A stretch of 64,000 nucleotides of DNA from Paulinella micropora (taxonomy: Eukaryota; Cercozoa; Imbricatea; Euglyphida): the NCBI GenBank assembly GCA_009731375.1, contig BJOX01000025.1, positions 209,978 through 273,977 of the forward strand, given 5' to 3'. The stretch's first letter is position 1. Each line of letters opens with the position of its first letter. This document shows positions 44,577-54,855 of the stretch, in pieces. Under the pieces are notes generated by a model that saw only the letters and a program-made list of their open reading frames with translations, did no database searches and was not told the origin of the DNA. Made by a program: the position numbers and the translations under genes.

Positions 44577-45119
44577 TTAAAAATATCTTTGAAACATCAT
44601 TGTTTTCTTTTTTTGGTTTCTCAGGTTGTTGATTATAAACATTAACTGCCATGTTAGATTTTTTACCTTTGTTCCGTCCATAGGACGAACCTCCACCATA
44701 GGTGGAGCCTCCTTTCTTAGGCTGTTCTTCCTCTTCCTCACTCTCTCGCTTTCGTCCTCACTCTCTTCTTCCACTTTCTTTTTTACCACTTTCTTTGCCT
44801 TCTTCTGTTTAGTCTTAAGTTTCATCTTTGATATTTTATCCGCAATGAGGTCAACAAAGTCGTGTTCTACCTCTTCATCGCTTTCGCTGCTTTCCTCAAT
44901 CGGTTCGCCATCCCGCCCATCAATCATATCGTTCGCCAACTGCTTCTTAGTAATGTGGTCCATCTTTTCGTCATTGGTTATTTCTTTCACATTCTTAGCC
45001 TCTTCCTCAGCAAGTAGTTCCCTTGCCCTCTCAATCTTTCTCTGCCTAGCATATTGCTTCTTCATTACAGTCGCTTTTTCAAGGTTCTTTATGGCAATCT
45101 CTCTATTACCTCTCGGCAT
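44577..45119 (-). CDS. charged protein, unknown, frameshifted tail
   Basis: ATG at 45119 (MPRGNREIAIKNLEKA) is chosen because upstream codons overlap the divergent fibre gene. The ~180 residues comprise a Lys/Arg/Glu helix, a Ser/Glu/Asp acidic patch (EESSESDEEVEHD) and a Lys-rich stretch. Near 44750 the natural reading appears to switch to the frame coding a Gly/Ser/Tyr segment and VYNQQPEKPKK. GC-rich hairpins (GTCC-ata-GGAC and CTCCACC-ata-GGTGGAG, 44677-44707) lie in that region. It shares an 89-bp divergent promoter region with the fibre gene. Function unknown. Confidence 0.6.
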   Translation of the reverse strand: MPRGNREIAIKNLEKATVMKKQYARQRKIERARELLAEEEAKNVKEITNDEKMDHITKKQLANDMIDGRDGEPIEESSESDEEVEHDFVDLIADKISKMKLKTKQKKAKKVVKKKVEEESEDESERVRKRKNSLRKEAPPMVEVRPMDGTKVKNLTWQLMFIINNLRNQKKKTMMFQRYF

Positions 45120-45208
45120 AGTTTGTTTCGGTTGTATATCTAACCAAAAATAATTTTTATTCGGATTAATTATTATCCTAAATATACACCTCCACAGGTT
45201 TTGGTTCA

Positions 45209-48200
45209 ATGAGTCAATATAAGTCGCTCTTAGGCTTGTCTGAAATTGCGGTGGACTCACTAGATATAAAAAATTTAGACCTTACCAACACTAATATTAT
45301 TGGCTTAAACACAGATAGGGTGCCAGAAGATGCTGACCCTGTAAATCTTTATTACACTGACGGCCGATTCGATGCGAGATTATCTACCAAATCAACAACA
45401 GACATTAAAGAAGGAAGCCGTTTATACTATACAGAGCAACGAGTTAGGGACAACGACGAGGTTAAAGCTTCAACTCAACACCGTTCTAATACAAGTAATC
45501 CGCACCAAACCAGTTTATACAATTTGATAGATACAAACATATTCGCACAAGCAAGCGGACAATACTTAACATACAACGATGTAGATGGCAAATGGAGGAA
45601 TACTGCACTCGGTTCAATTGACACACTCTCTGATGTAGTCATTACAGCACCAGTGGCGATGAATAGTTATCTAACATATAACTCAATAAACTGGGTAAAT
45701 AAAACCTTTCCGATAAATGTGGATGAATTCAGCAATATTAGTATGGGAAGGAAGAATATAACAGGAGTTAATTTACTAAATACCAAAGATGTTGATGAAT
45801 GGATATTGAGCATCAAGATAATAATGATAAAGTGTCAGCAGCTGGAAGTATAGATAGCCACAGCGATGTGACGATAACAGGCTTCCCCGCAGATAATCAA
45901 CTGATTATGTATAGCACGGGGCAATGGAGAAACACCACACCACCCTTTCTTAGATTAGACGGCACTGCTAGTATGACGGGGGCACTAAATATGAATGGTT
46001 ATGCTATTTCTGGGGCTTCTACGTATAATGGAATTAATCTCGCTAATCTCGCAGTTGATGGTTCGGTGGTTAAACTAACAGGAGACCAAACTATAGCTGG
46101 TATTAAGACATTTAGCAGTATAATAAATGCGAGTGCGGGGATTGAAATTAAAAGCCAAAGCATAACAAATGTAAATCAACTAAATGGCAGGTCTATCACA
46201 ACTTGGCTATCAGAGCATGATACGAACACGGCGAAAGTGTCGGCGAGTGGAAGTATTGATACACATAGCGATGTGATTATAACAAAGCAACAGATAATCA
46301 ACTACTCATTTATAGCACTGGACAATGGAGAAACGTGGCATCACCCTTTCTTAAATTAGACGGCACTGCTAGTATGACGGGAGGACTAAATAGGGGAAAG
46401 CAAAATATAACAAATGTGAATCTGGTTGATGGTGTGGATGTTTCTGTTCTTGATACTTCGGCAGTTAAAACCTCAGGAAACCAAACCATAGCAGGAATTA
46501 AGACATATAGCAGTGGTGTTGAAATAACTGGAAATTCAATCAATTCAACAACAAAGGGACATTCATCGTTTTCAATTCTACCAGTAATATCGGGTCTATT
46601 GCTAGTTTGGATATGAACACGGCAACATATTACAACTTTGAAATTTCTGCGAAAAAAATAAGTTTTATTATTGACGGGACGATTGTTTCGTGGTTTAATG
46701 CTACTGGCTTAGATTGTAATAGTAGTCGGATTGTTAATCTAGGAGCACCACAAAATGCGAATGAAGCGGTAAATAGACAATATCTGGATGACAATTGTGT
46801 GAAACTAACAACAGACCAAACCATAACAGGAAGTAAAACATGTAATGGGGCGAGCACTGTGATATCTAACTTTAACGAACAACGCCGATTTTAATAATCA
46901 AACTATCATTTATGGTGGAAATATTACATATAATGGGGCGAGGATATTAAACCAAAATGGAGGAGATATATTCTTTTCACAGACATCAGGAGATTATCAA
47001 TATTTCTTATTTACTCTAAATACTGCTACAAGTGGAACCGCGAACCAACGAGGTTATGTATTCACGAATGTAGCATTTGATGTAAAAGGAGCAGGTCTTT
47101 ATATTTCAAAACTTTTGGATAATAAAAGTGCTTCATCTGACATTGTCCGTTTTAACAATGCTGGCGGTATGCGGTTTTATGGTGCTTTGGATATGAACTC
47201 AAACAACATAACAAATGGTGGAACAATAACGGGAACTACATTAACGGCAACTGCTGGTATGACTACAACAACATTAACAATGAGCGACAAAACAACAACA
47301 GCATCAGGTATGCCAATAATCATAGGCAATACAACGAAAGGAACAGGAGCAACTGGTGGCTTAGAGTTATATGGAACTGCGAGCGACCCCGCGGGGCCAC
47401 ATATACAGGCAATAACAACAGCAGATGTCTATCCAGTTTTTCAAATGTGGAATTATGCTCATAATGATATTAATTTAGGTTTTGATGCTTATGTGTCGGG
47501 AGGGGCATGGAAATCATCTTCTGCGACGTCTAACTTTTTAATACAAAAAGGCACTAATCTTCTTTTCTATTATGAATCAGGAGTAGCGGTGGGGAATACT
47601 GTATCGTTTAATGTCGCAATGAATATCAGTAGCACGACGGGCTTATTAACAGCAAATGCGGGTATATTAACAAACACATTAACAACGAGCGACAAAATAA
47701 CAACAGCGCTAGGCAAACCAATAATTATAGGCAACTCAACAAAAGGAATAGGAGCAACGGCAGGTTTAGAATTATACGGAACGGCGAGTAATGTCGCAGG
47801 AGCACATATACAGGCAATAACTTCAACAGACATCTATCCAGTTTTTCAACAACTAAACTGGTCGCATGATAATGTCAATTTAAGTTTTGATGCTTATTTT
47901 GATGGCACGAACTGGAAATCAAGCCACAGCGGTTCGAACTTTCTAATTCAAAAAGGTGGAAAACTCGCTTTTTATTATAATTCAGGAACAACGGTGGGAA
48001 ACAATATATCTTACACTGAGGCGATGAACATTAATACGTCGGGAGATTTAAGCATCACAACAGCATCCAGCGGATTTTTAACATTAAGAAAAAGACCAAG
48101 TTCTACTTACGACCCACAAATATTTATGAAATCAGGAGGATATTCAAATTATGGAGTAGTTTGTGCGTCAACTGGCACACTTCATGCTTGGACTACTTCC

Positions 48201-48595
48201 AACTCTACGGGTGAGCCTTCTGGTGCTTATAATTATGTTCCAATGGTGCTTGGACAAACTCACCTGACAGGAGGCTGAAATCGGATATTAAAACATTAGA
48301 CTGCGGGGATTGTTGTGAGAAACTAATGAAAATAAACTGCTGTTCATATTATTTGAAATCAGACGAAAAGAAAGAACAAAAGAACCACGGATTTATTGCT
48401 GATGAAGTTAAAAAAATATTTCCTGAATTTGTATTTGAAAGTGGAATGAAAGCAGACGATGGAGATGGGTACCTTGAAAGCATCACATATACAAGTTTTA
48501 TACCGATATTAGTCAGTGCTTTTCAACACATGGCGGAAAAGGTGATTTATTTAGAAAAGCAAAATAATAATCTAACTAATGATATAGCCGATTAA
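45209..48595 (+). pseudogene. phage-like fibre protein with S74 chaperone domain, broken
   Basis: ATG at 45209. The coding passes through frames 45209-45853, ~45799-46359, ~46290-46616, ~46560-46894, ~46875-48278 and ~48266-48595. The N-terminal part has DPVNLYYTDGRFDARLS and RLYYTEQRV repeats typical of bacteriophage tail fibres. The middle has repeated modules (AGSIDSHSDV, LDGTASMTG, DQTIAGIKT). The C-terminus (DRRLKSDIK ... HGFIADEVKKIFPE) is a peptidase S74 / endosialidase intramolecular chaperone, which trimerises and releases fibres. About five single-base indels interrupt it. Paralogous modules show that at least two breaks are one-base losses in short runs. Its role would be receptor binding at the virion surface. 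Confidence 0.85.
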
Positions 48596-48626
48596 AAAAA
48601 CCAATTAGCAGAAATCCGTAATTACA

Positions 48627-48974
48627 ATGCCCCCTAGATTACACCCTCCACCTCCACTCATTGATATGGCAGATGGCGAACTAACACCAGAATTAAAAAA
48701 TCGTGTTTTGGATGTTTTATTGAAGAATGAAGAAAAAAAAGTAGAGCACGAATTGGAAGATAACTGGAATTGTTGTTGTATAAAAAACAGACCGACCGAC
48801 AGCCGACTTATTAAGTATCTGTTTCAAATGGGTATCATTATCGCAATTATAACCCTTTGTATCGTAAGGCTATCTGAAAAGAACTTACCGTGCGAGACAG
48901 CCAACACTTATGTAGGTATTTTAACACTATTGATTGGAATATGCCTTCCATCACCTTCTTCAAGTAAGAAGTGA
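48627..48974 (+). CDS. small two-helix membrane protein
   Basis: 115 residues. Pro-rich N-terminus (MPPRLHPPPPLIDMADG), an amphipathic helix, a CCC motif, then hydrophobic segments at about 66-84 (LFQMGIIIAIITLCIV) and 93-108 (TYVGILTLLIGICLP), and a basic tail. It follows the fibre gene by 31 bp. Likely an inner membrane or virion membrane protein; no family assigned. Its last 15 bases overlap the end of the opposite-strand gene. Confidence 0.7.
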   Translation: MPPRLHPPPPLIDMADGELTPELKNRVLDVLLKNEEKKVEHELEDNWNCCCIKNRPTDSRLIKYLFQMGIIIAIITLCIVRLSEKNLPCETANTYVGILTLLIGICLPSPSSSKK

Positions 48975-49226
48975 GCATTCATATAGTTGAGTTTTATACC
49001 AAGAAGCATCACTACCTGAGCACATTAAAGGAATGGCTTCATCAAAACTAACACACCAATCACTAAAGGGTTTATACACAAATCTAAATTTTGTTTCTAT
49101 TCCTTTTTGAATACACCACACACAACTTTCATTTTTTTCCTCACTGACCCGTGAATAGAAATCGCAGGCAGTCCGAGCAGAAATATTAATTAATAAAAAG
49201 TTTATAAAAATTAGTATAGAGGGCAT
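48960..49226 (-). CDS. small secreted Cys-rich protein
   Basis: ATG at 49226 gives 88 residues. A signal-peptide-like start (MPSILIFINFLLINISA) is followed by seven Cys, including CDFYSRV and NESCVWCIQKG. The spacing resembles the beginning of a PSI/plexin-type disulfide domain, but this is not certain. Its ATG is only four bases from the plus-strand ATG at 49231, so the two genes must share or interlock promoters. It could be a virion surface or host-interaction protein. Confidence 0.5.
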   Translation of the reverse strand: MPSILIFINFLLINISARTACDFYSRVSEEKNESCVWCIQKGIETKFRFVYKPFSDWCVSFDEAIPLMCSGSDASWYKTQLYECSLLT

Positions 49227-49230
49227 CACT

Positions 49231-49602
49231 ATGACTGACTATAAATTCCAAAAGATTATTATTCTAAGTAATGATTTTCCAGGCGGGGTTAATGGTAGCA
49301 AGACATTCGACAAAACCATTAAATTGAACTTTACCCCGACTAGAATGAATGTTAAGTTTATCCATTATATGAATGATGTGACGGAGACGAAAACAAAAAT
49401 CCTTCATATGGACCGCATTGGGATTATTGGAACATTCGCTGATAGCAACACGGCAAACATTTCAAATCTCAGCTATAACTTAGGTATTATTAATTGGACT
49501 GACGGCCAATACAGTTTTAGAGTGCTTAAAACGGACAATGGCAGTATTGAAACTGACCAACTAGCTGGAAGAATTGTTATTTGTTTAGAATTTCTAGCCT
49601 GA
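49231..49602 (+). CDS. beta-rich small protein, unknown
   Basis: 123 residues from ATG 49231, with alternating polar and hydrophobic residues, no Cys and no membrane segment. It sits 15 bp in front of the packaging ATPase and is probably a minor structural protein. No family recognised. Confidence 0.65.
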   Translation: MTDYKFQKIIILSNDFPGGVNGSKTFDKTIKLNFTPTRMNVKFIHYMNDVTETKTKILHMDRIGIIGTFADSNTANISNLSYNLGIINWTDGQYSFRVLKTDNGSIETDQLAGRIVICLEFLA

Positions 49603-49617
49603 TAAAAATATATAGCG

Positions 49618-50445
49618 ATGGAAAAAATCAATAATGTAAAGGTGAAACCAGTCAAGCAAAACGGAGATGGAGACAAGTTGGCAAAAGGATATAAGTTATT
49701 TGATGAACCGTATGCCAATATTTTTCTTCTCGCTCGCAAGAAGAGTGGTAAGACGACCGCACTTTTCGAAATCCTGAAACGAACGACGGACAGAAAAACA
49801 AGGATTGTTATTATTGCCAGCACGATACACAAGGACCACATATACAAAGAAATGGTGAAGCACTTCAAGAAGAAGGGAAACCCGATGGCTATATACACAT
49901 ATTTGAAAACGGACGGATACAGTGTGATTGATTACGAGTTAGACAAGCTGAATAAACCTGACGAAGAGCAAGAACAAGGCGAGATTGTTCAAGACGAGAA
50001 AGAAGAACCGAAGCCGAAGTTTCTTTATTTTGGTAAAGAGGACGAAAAGTTAAAGCAGGAGGGAGGCGAAAAACCACCGAGGCCGAGCAAATACATTACA
50101 CCAGAAGTCGTGCTCGTGTTAGATGATTTGGGTAGCGGGTTGAGGGATAAGTCCGTAAGCGACCTGTTGAAAAAAAATAGTCACTACAAGTCAAAGGTTA
50201 TTATGAGCTTGCAATACCTAAACGACTTACGACCTGAGGCGATTAAACAGCTAGACTACCTTCTTATTTTTCCTGGACAGTCTCAGGATAAAATAGAACT
50301 CGTGTATAAACATTTGGACCTTGGCTACGACCTTGAATACTTTATCGAAAAATATCACGAGGCTACCAAAGAACGATTTAACTTTTTGTATGTGGATGCG
50401 GTGACTGATGAATTACGAAAGAACTTCAATATTCGTTTAAAGTAA
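49618..50445 (+). CDS. A32/FtsK-HerA-type genome packaging ATPase
   Basis: 275 residues, intact. Walker A at 39-47 reads ARKKSGKTT (Ala in place of the first Gly). Walker B is VVLVLDD with acidic residues 169-170. A Ser/Gln sensor region (KVIMSLQYLNDLRP) and LLIFPGQ follow. This matches the poxvirus A32 / Polinton packaging ATPase class, which drives DNA into the preformed capsid. An insertion rich in Glu/Lys (about 110-150) is unusual but compatible. An atatatagcg box lies directly before the ATG. Confidence 0.92.
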   Translation: MEKINNVKVKPVKQNGDGDKLAKGYKLFDEPYANIFLLARKKSGKTTALFEILKRTTDRKTRIVIIASTIHKDHIYKEMVKHFKKKGNPMAIYTYLKTDGYSVIDYELDKLNKPDEEQEQGEIVQDEKEEPKPKFLYFGKEDEKLKQEGGEKPPRPSKYITPEVVLVLDDLGSGLRDKSVSDLLKKNSHYKSKVIMSLQYLNDLRPEAIKQLDYLLIFPGQSQDKIELVYKHLDLGYDLEYFIEKYHEATKERFNFLYVDAVTDELRKNFNIRLK

Positions 50446-50483
50446 TTTTATTATTATTATTATTATTTTAGAACTATATATAG

Positions 50484-50794
50484 ATGCCATCATCACCAGT
50501 TATTATTTCACAACCATCGGGATACAATATCAGCTACAATCCTTCAATGCCGCAAGCAGGAGGCGCGAAGAACAAGAGAAAATCAAAAAAGAAACAAACA
50601 GGAGGCAAAGTTAATTGGGCGAAGGTAGGAAAAGCGATAGTGGATGCTAATAGGTTTATCAAGAAGACCAATTGATTTCAAGGGGTGCTACTTTGCTTAG
50701 CGATGTAGGAGTGCCTTATGCGGACCGTGTAGCAAAGGCTGCGATTAAGCAAGGCTACGGCAAACAACGAGGAGGAGCGGTAAAGTTTCGGTAG
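50484..50794 (+). CDS. small basic Gly-rich protein, frameshifted
   Basis: From ATG 50484 (MPSSPVIISQPSGYN) a Lys-rich stretch (NKRKSKKKQTGGK) is followed by VNWAKVGKAIVDANRFIKKT. Near 50668 the reading appears to shift into SDVGVPYADRVAKAAIKQGY and ends at TAG 50792-50794. About 100 residues. It follows the ATPase by 38 bp and has tatatag just before the ATG. The basic composition suggests a DNA-condensing or minor capsid protein. Confidence 0.6.
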
Positions 50795-50880
50795 AAAGGG
50801 GAAACCCCTTCTTGCTTTGAGAAGCAAGGCTTCGCAATCAAACCCCCGTGGGGTTGTAGGGGCTTGCCCCTACAAATGTA
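50795..50880. repeat. cluster of GC-rich hairpins
   Basis: Five small palindromes in a row: GGGG-aaa-CCCC, CTTGCTT-tgag-AAGCAAG, GAAGC-aag-GCTTC, AACCCC-cgt-GGGGTT and GTAGGGG-cttg-CCCCTAC. They lie between two plus-strand genes and belong to the family described under findings. Confidence 0.75.
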
Positions 50881-50921
50881 AAATCTTATATTAATTTTTT
50901 TTACTCAATATAATAGCAGTA

Positions 50922-52107
50922 ATGCGAAGTAAGCCAAAGAAGAAATGTAAACAACGACCGCCAAGGATATACAGAACCAAAGATGGCCGCCCATATATCA
51001 AAGTGAAAGGTAAACGAGCATATCTCAACTTTGGCGAGAAAACGAATGACCTTTCAACACTTCAAATCGTTAAACTGTTTCTGAAATATATGAAAGGGGA
51101 TACCCCTTCCAAAACCAACCGGCGGGGTCGTAGGGGCGGAGTCCCTACAATAGTTAAGCCCGAATTCAATCGTCTTGAACACGAGAACCGCAACCAGATA
51201 CAAAATAACCTGCTGAAAAAATATGAACTAATACACGAGCAGGAAGAAAAGGAAAAGAAGTTAAGAGAACAGGCAGAAGATGAGAAGAAAAGAATAGAGA
51301 GGAAGGAGAATGCGGAAATGAAGGAAAGACAAGAAGAATTAATAAGGGAGGCGAAAAGAGAGCAAAAACTTATGGAGGATGTAAAATTTGAACAAGATAG
51401 AAAAAAAGAATTTAATGTTATTACCACCACCACCATTCCACCCTCAATATATCACACAAGGACCACAACCACCACCGCAAGCACCACCACAAGCACCACA
51501 ACTAGGACCACCACAAGCACCACAACTAGGACCGCCCCAAGCACCACAACTAGGACCACCACAAGGACAAGCACCACAAGCACCAGAAGAAAAACAGATG
51601 CCATTGAAAACAAAAGAAGAGAGAAAAGCGGAAAAGGAATTAAAAGAAAAGTATATTAAATTATTGACGGAAACAGCGGGATTTACAAAGAAATTTATTA
51701 ATAAGCTGAGCAAAACAGAATTTCAAAAACTTGGTATAGGAGTAGAGAGTGCGATAGCCGCAGGACAAACAGCAGATGAGCAAAAAGCACTGGCAGAGCA
51801 ATACAAAAAAGAATTAGAAGAGGCAAAAAAGCAAGCGGAGTCCAAAGCGAAATACTTTGAAATTAAAGATAAAATATCACACATCTCCGCTGGTTTAAGA
51901 AATGATTACAAGTATCCAAAATTGGATATACCAAAAACTTTGGGCCCTGCTTTGGAAGCAAAAATGATAGCCGAAGGCAAACAACCACCAAAAAAAGTTA
52001 AAGGAAAACACACTGCGGGTATGGCGCAAGTTTTAGTAGATGAAGGTATTGATTTAGGAATAGACCAGAATGAAATGAGAAAGAAGCTCGCTGATTATTT
52101 GGAATAA
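50922..52107 (+). pseudogene. coiled-coil and Pro/Gln-repeat protein, frameshifted
   Basis: Frame 50922-51659 codes a basic N-terminus (MRSKPKKKCKQRPPRIYRTK), a short globular part and a long Glu/Lys coiled coil. At the A-run 51401-51407 the natural reading switches to 51388-52107, which codes a Pro/Gln/Leu/Gly repeat (PQAPQLGP units), another coiled coil and a Lys-rich end. Near 52095 it appears to shift again into the frame that leads without a stop into the protease (52158-52979). This may be one large precursor with a C-terminal protease or two genes. Hairpins at 51094-51108 and 51130-51148 fall inside the coding sequence. Confidence 0.6.
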
Positions 52108-52157
52108 ACCGAGCTGGTGCTGGACCAAGAACGATTGAGGAATTAATCCACAAACTT

Positions 52158-52979
52158 TTGACAATAGCAACAATGAAGAAATATTTAAAGAAGGGCAAAT
52201 ACAAGAAAAAAATGAAGAAGAAGGATTATGTAAATAACTTAGTAACTGAAATGAGAAGCGACCCAAATATTAAAAATCAAGTTTCAAATAATCTCGGTAT
52301 TCAACTGACAGAGGAAGTTCAACCGCCAGCAGGGGCAAGCCCCCGCACCCCCACCACAGATGTAGAGGAAGTTCAACCACCAGCCCCAGAAACCGCACCC
52401 GACACCACCACCGACACCACCACCGACACCACCACCGACACAATTCAACCCGAGGTAGACCCAGGGGTTGTAGGGGGAGGAGGCCCCTACCGAGGTTTAA
52501 TGACAGACGAAATAGACAACATTATGAAAAAGCACGAATGGTATAGCGGCACGGTAGCTAGCGACGAAATAAACAAACTGAAACCAGAAAAAAGAAAGAA
52601 GTATGGATTTATTATGAACTTGGATAAGTCTAGTCAACCAGGCTCACATTGGATTGCTGTTCGGGTTGACTTAATTAAAGACGACTCTATTGAAATCTAC
52701 GACCCGCTCGCACTGTATAAGCCGACTGAGCTATTTCTACACCAAATGAAACAGCTTATTGACAAGAGTAAGCCGAACACATATCTGCTTATGAAGGTTA
52801 ATCAAGTTAAAAACCAAAGCGACACAACAGATAACTGCGGGTGGCATAGTATTAGGTTTTTGTTAGAGCGGGCGAAAGGGAACCGATTTAAATTCGCCAG
52901 CGGTTGGACAGACTTAAAAGAAAAAGAAGCGGAGGAGCTGAAAGCTCAGAACGGGTATGGTTTTGATACTTTCATTTGA
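52158..52979 (+). CDS. Ulp1/adenain-type cysteine protease
   Basis: 273 codons from ATG 52158; the frame is open further upstream to about 52098. A Lys-rich start and a low-complexity linker with T-T-D repeats (about 60-100) precede the protease fold. The catalytic set is H164 (GSHWIAV), D182 (IEIYDPL), Q220 (KNQSDTTDN) and C227 (NCGWHSIRFL), in the order and spacing of C48/adenain enzymes. By family it matures capsid proteins. Palindromes at 52332-52343 and 52470-52490 lie in the linker and are translated. Confidence 0.9.
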   Translation: MTIATMKKYLKKGKYKKKMKKKDYVNNLVTEMRSDPNIKNQVSNNLGIQLTEEVQPPAGASPRTPTTDVEEVQPPAPETAPDTTTDTTTDTTTDTIQPEVDPGVVGGGGPYRGLMTDEIDNIMKKHEWYSGTVASDEINKLKPEKRKKYGFIMNLDKSSQPGSHWIAVRVDLIKDDSIEIYDPLALYKPTELFLHQMKQLIDKSKPNTYLLMKVNQVKNQSDTTDNCGWHSIRFLLERAKGNRFKFASGWTDLKEKEAEELKAQNGYGFDTFI

Positions 52980-53004
52980 AGTAATTAAAACAAAAATATA
53001 TTTT

Positions 53005-53040
53005 CCTATATATACGAACCTTTTACAGTAAAAAAGCTTC
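53005..53040 (+). promoter_or_regulatory. promoter/leader module TATATACGAACCTTTT
   Basis: tatatacgaacctttt (53009-53024) followed by aaaaagcttcaccaaaa lies before the minor capsid ORF. The same succession occurs before the lipase gene (56697-56728), and a shorter form lies before the major capsid gene (53883-53898). Confidence 0.55.
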
Positions 53041-53074
53041 ACCAAAAAGTCGGGGGTCCTAGGGTGTCCCTACA

Positions 53075-53853
53075 ATGGAATATAGAGGCGGGCGAAGTAG
53101 CAACATTTACTATGTCAACAACAAAAATAGGATAAACGGCACTGACAGTGATTTTACTCACTCCATTGATATGAAATCGCTAGACAATCCTACCCATTGT
53201 AAAATACTTCATATCTATGTGCCTAAATCGTATTACTCTGAAGTCCTTATAACACTTTTACTCTGAGTGAAGATGGATTTGAGACTCTGATTACGATACC
53301 AGAGGGCAACTACACGATGAACAACTTAAAAAATAAACTGGCTGAGGTGCTAAGGGCAGACAGCCCCAACAACTACACATACACAGTCACGAGCAACAAC
53401 ACAAACACCGACCCAGAAGACGGTAAGCTATTATTTACAGTAGCGAACAATGGAGGCATTCAACCGCGGTTTATATTTGACACCGAAACACGTATTCACG
53501 AAGTAATGGGTTTTGACCGCGACTCAACATATTTCTTTGCTAATAATACCATTAGGTCGCCGAATGTCATAATATTGACAGGTGAAAAAACATTATATTT
53601 ACAGTCAGATTTAGTAGGCGAAGGCGATAACTTCGGCTCTGTTACTTCTGTTATCTACGATGGCTCGGGTAGTGAATACGGAAAACGGCTATCTACTAGT
53701 TCAAGCAATGTGTATCGGTTTTACTTGACTGACGAAAACGACCAACCAGTTAATCTCAACGGGCTCGGCATTGTTATGACATTGTTGATTTACCGCGAGA
53801 CGAGTTATTTTAATTTATTTACATCATTTTTTAATTTGTTGAAATCTAGGTAA
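53075..53853 (+). pseudogene. minor capsid (penton-type) protein, frameshifted
   Basis: ATG 53075 starts MEYRGGRSSNIYYVNN; a single shift near 53245 joins it to the frame ending at 53853 (about 259 residues). The segment with IPEGNYTMNNLKNKL and IFDTETRIHEVMGFD, followed by beta-rich sequence, resembles the single-jelly-roll penton proteins of Polinton-like viruses and virophages. It lies between protease and major capsid genes, the usual morphogenetic cluster. The hairpin TAGGG-tgt-CCCTA is directly before the ATG. Confidence 0.7.
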
Positions 53854-53953
53854 TTAACTAATTTTTTTTTCTCATATTAAAATATATAGCGACCTTTTAA
53901 AAATCGTTTTTTGAGATCGTAAGTGGTTTTTGAAAAAAAGCACTTACACAAAA

Positions 53954-54855
53954 ATGCCTACACAACACGGAGGCGAACTAGATTTCAGCAGGACTGACTA
54001 CATCAGTGCTTTTCTTATCGCTTGAATAAGCTTACCCCTCGTGAGGGTTCTATTAATATCACTGTGTCTACCGCAGGAGGACAGGAAAGCAACTTTTACC
54101 TTATCAGCCGCCCGTTTAACTTGGCTCGCTCTGTTTTGAGTTTTAATTATGCTCCAGATGCGAAGGCGGCGAACTACAATAAATGCTTTATGGATTGCTT
54201 GGCCCCAATTAGACAAATTCAATTGATTACGAGAGGTGGTGTTTATCTGTGCGACATTAACGAAGTTGGAAATATCACCAAGATGATTTGGAAACCCGAA
54301 ACCTCCATTGATGATTTACTCGCTTTGGAAAACCACGATAATGGAAGTGGAGCTGGTTGCATGCTTCAAAACTGTAATGCTACAACTACATTTCAACCCG
54401 CTAGCGATGCTACAAGGTTGGCCGCATTACAAACAGCATTGGCCGCTTCGGCAATAGCAGGAAATGCGGCGGGGCAAATTGATACGGGTATTGATGTTGC
54501 TAAGGCTCAGGTTCAGGCCGCATTAAAGGCTTGGATGGCACAACCCTCCACAAATGCCCGCCGACACGATGATACCCTTATTGCGAATGAGACTGGTGTG
54601 AGTAAGTTCGTTAATGTTGCTTTTAATGAGGCTAAGTATTTCTCAGCTGGTACTATTAATAATGCCAGCCCGAGCGTTAATGTTAAGATTAATCTTGGAA
54701 TGCTTTACAACACTATTTTCGCTCTGGATAAAACTATTATGTTTCCAGAAATTTTGACTTTGCGGATTGTTTGGCAATCCGCAAGGACCAAAATGAAATC
54801 AATGAGCATCATGATTATAATAAAAGCGACCGTTGTGGAGCAAGGACCAAAATGA
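53954..54855 (+). pseudogene. major capsid protein candidate, frameshifted and short
   Basis: ATG 53954 (MPTQHGGELDFSRTDYIS); a shift at about 54013 leads into the main frame to 54855 (about 300 residues in all). Segments such as KLTPREGSINITVSTAGG, LSFNYAPDA, ISRPFNLARS and a C-terminal PEILTLRIVWQSA are in the style of double-jelly-roll capsid proteins of Polinton-like viruses. An Ala-rich insertion (about residues 150-200) is present. Related capsids are usually 450-600 residues, so the second jelly roll seems missing or garbled. A 21-bp direct repeat (54781-54801 and 54840-54860) sits at the break. Another open frame continues to 54986. Confidence 0.7.

Noticed and set aside
44626-45153. 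A 175-codon plus-strand Ser/Phe/Leu-rich frame
   Set aside because: It is the antisense shadow of the charged minus-strand gene 44577-45119.
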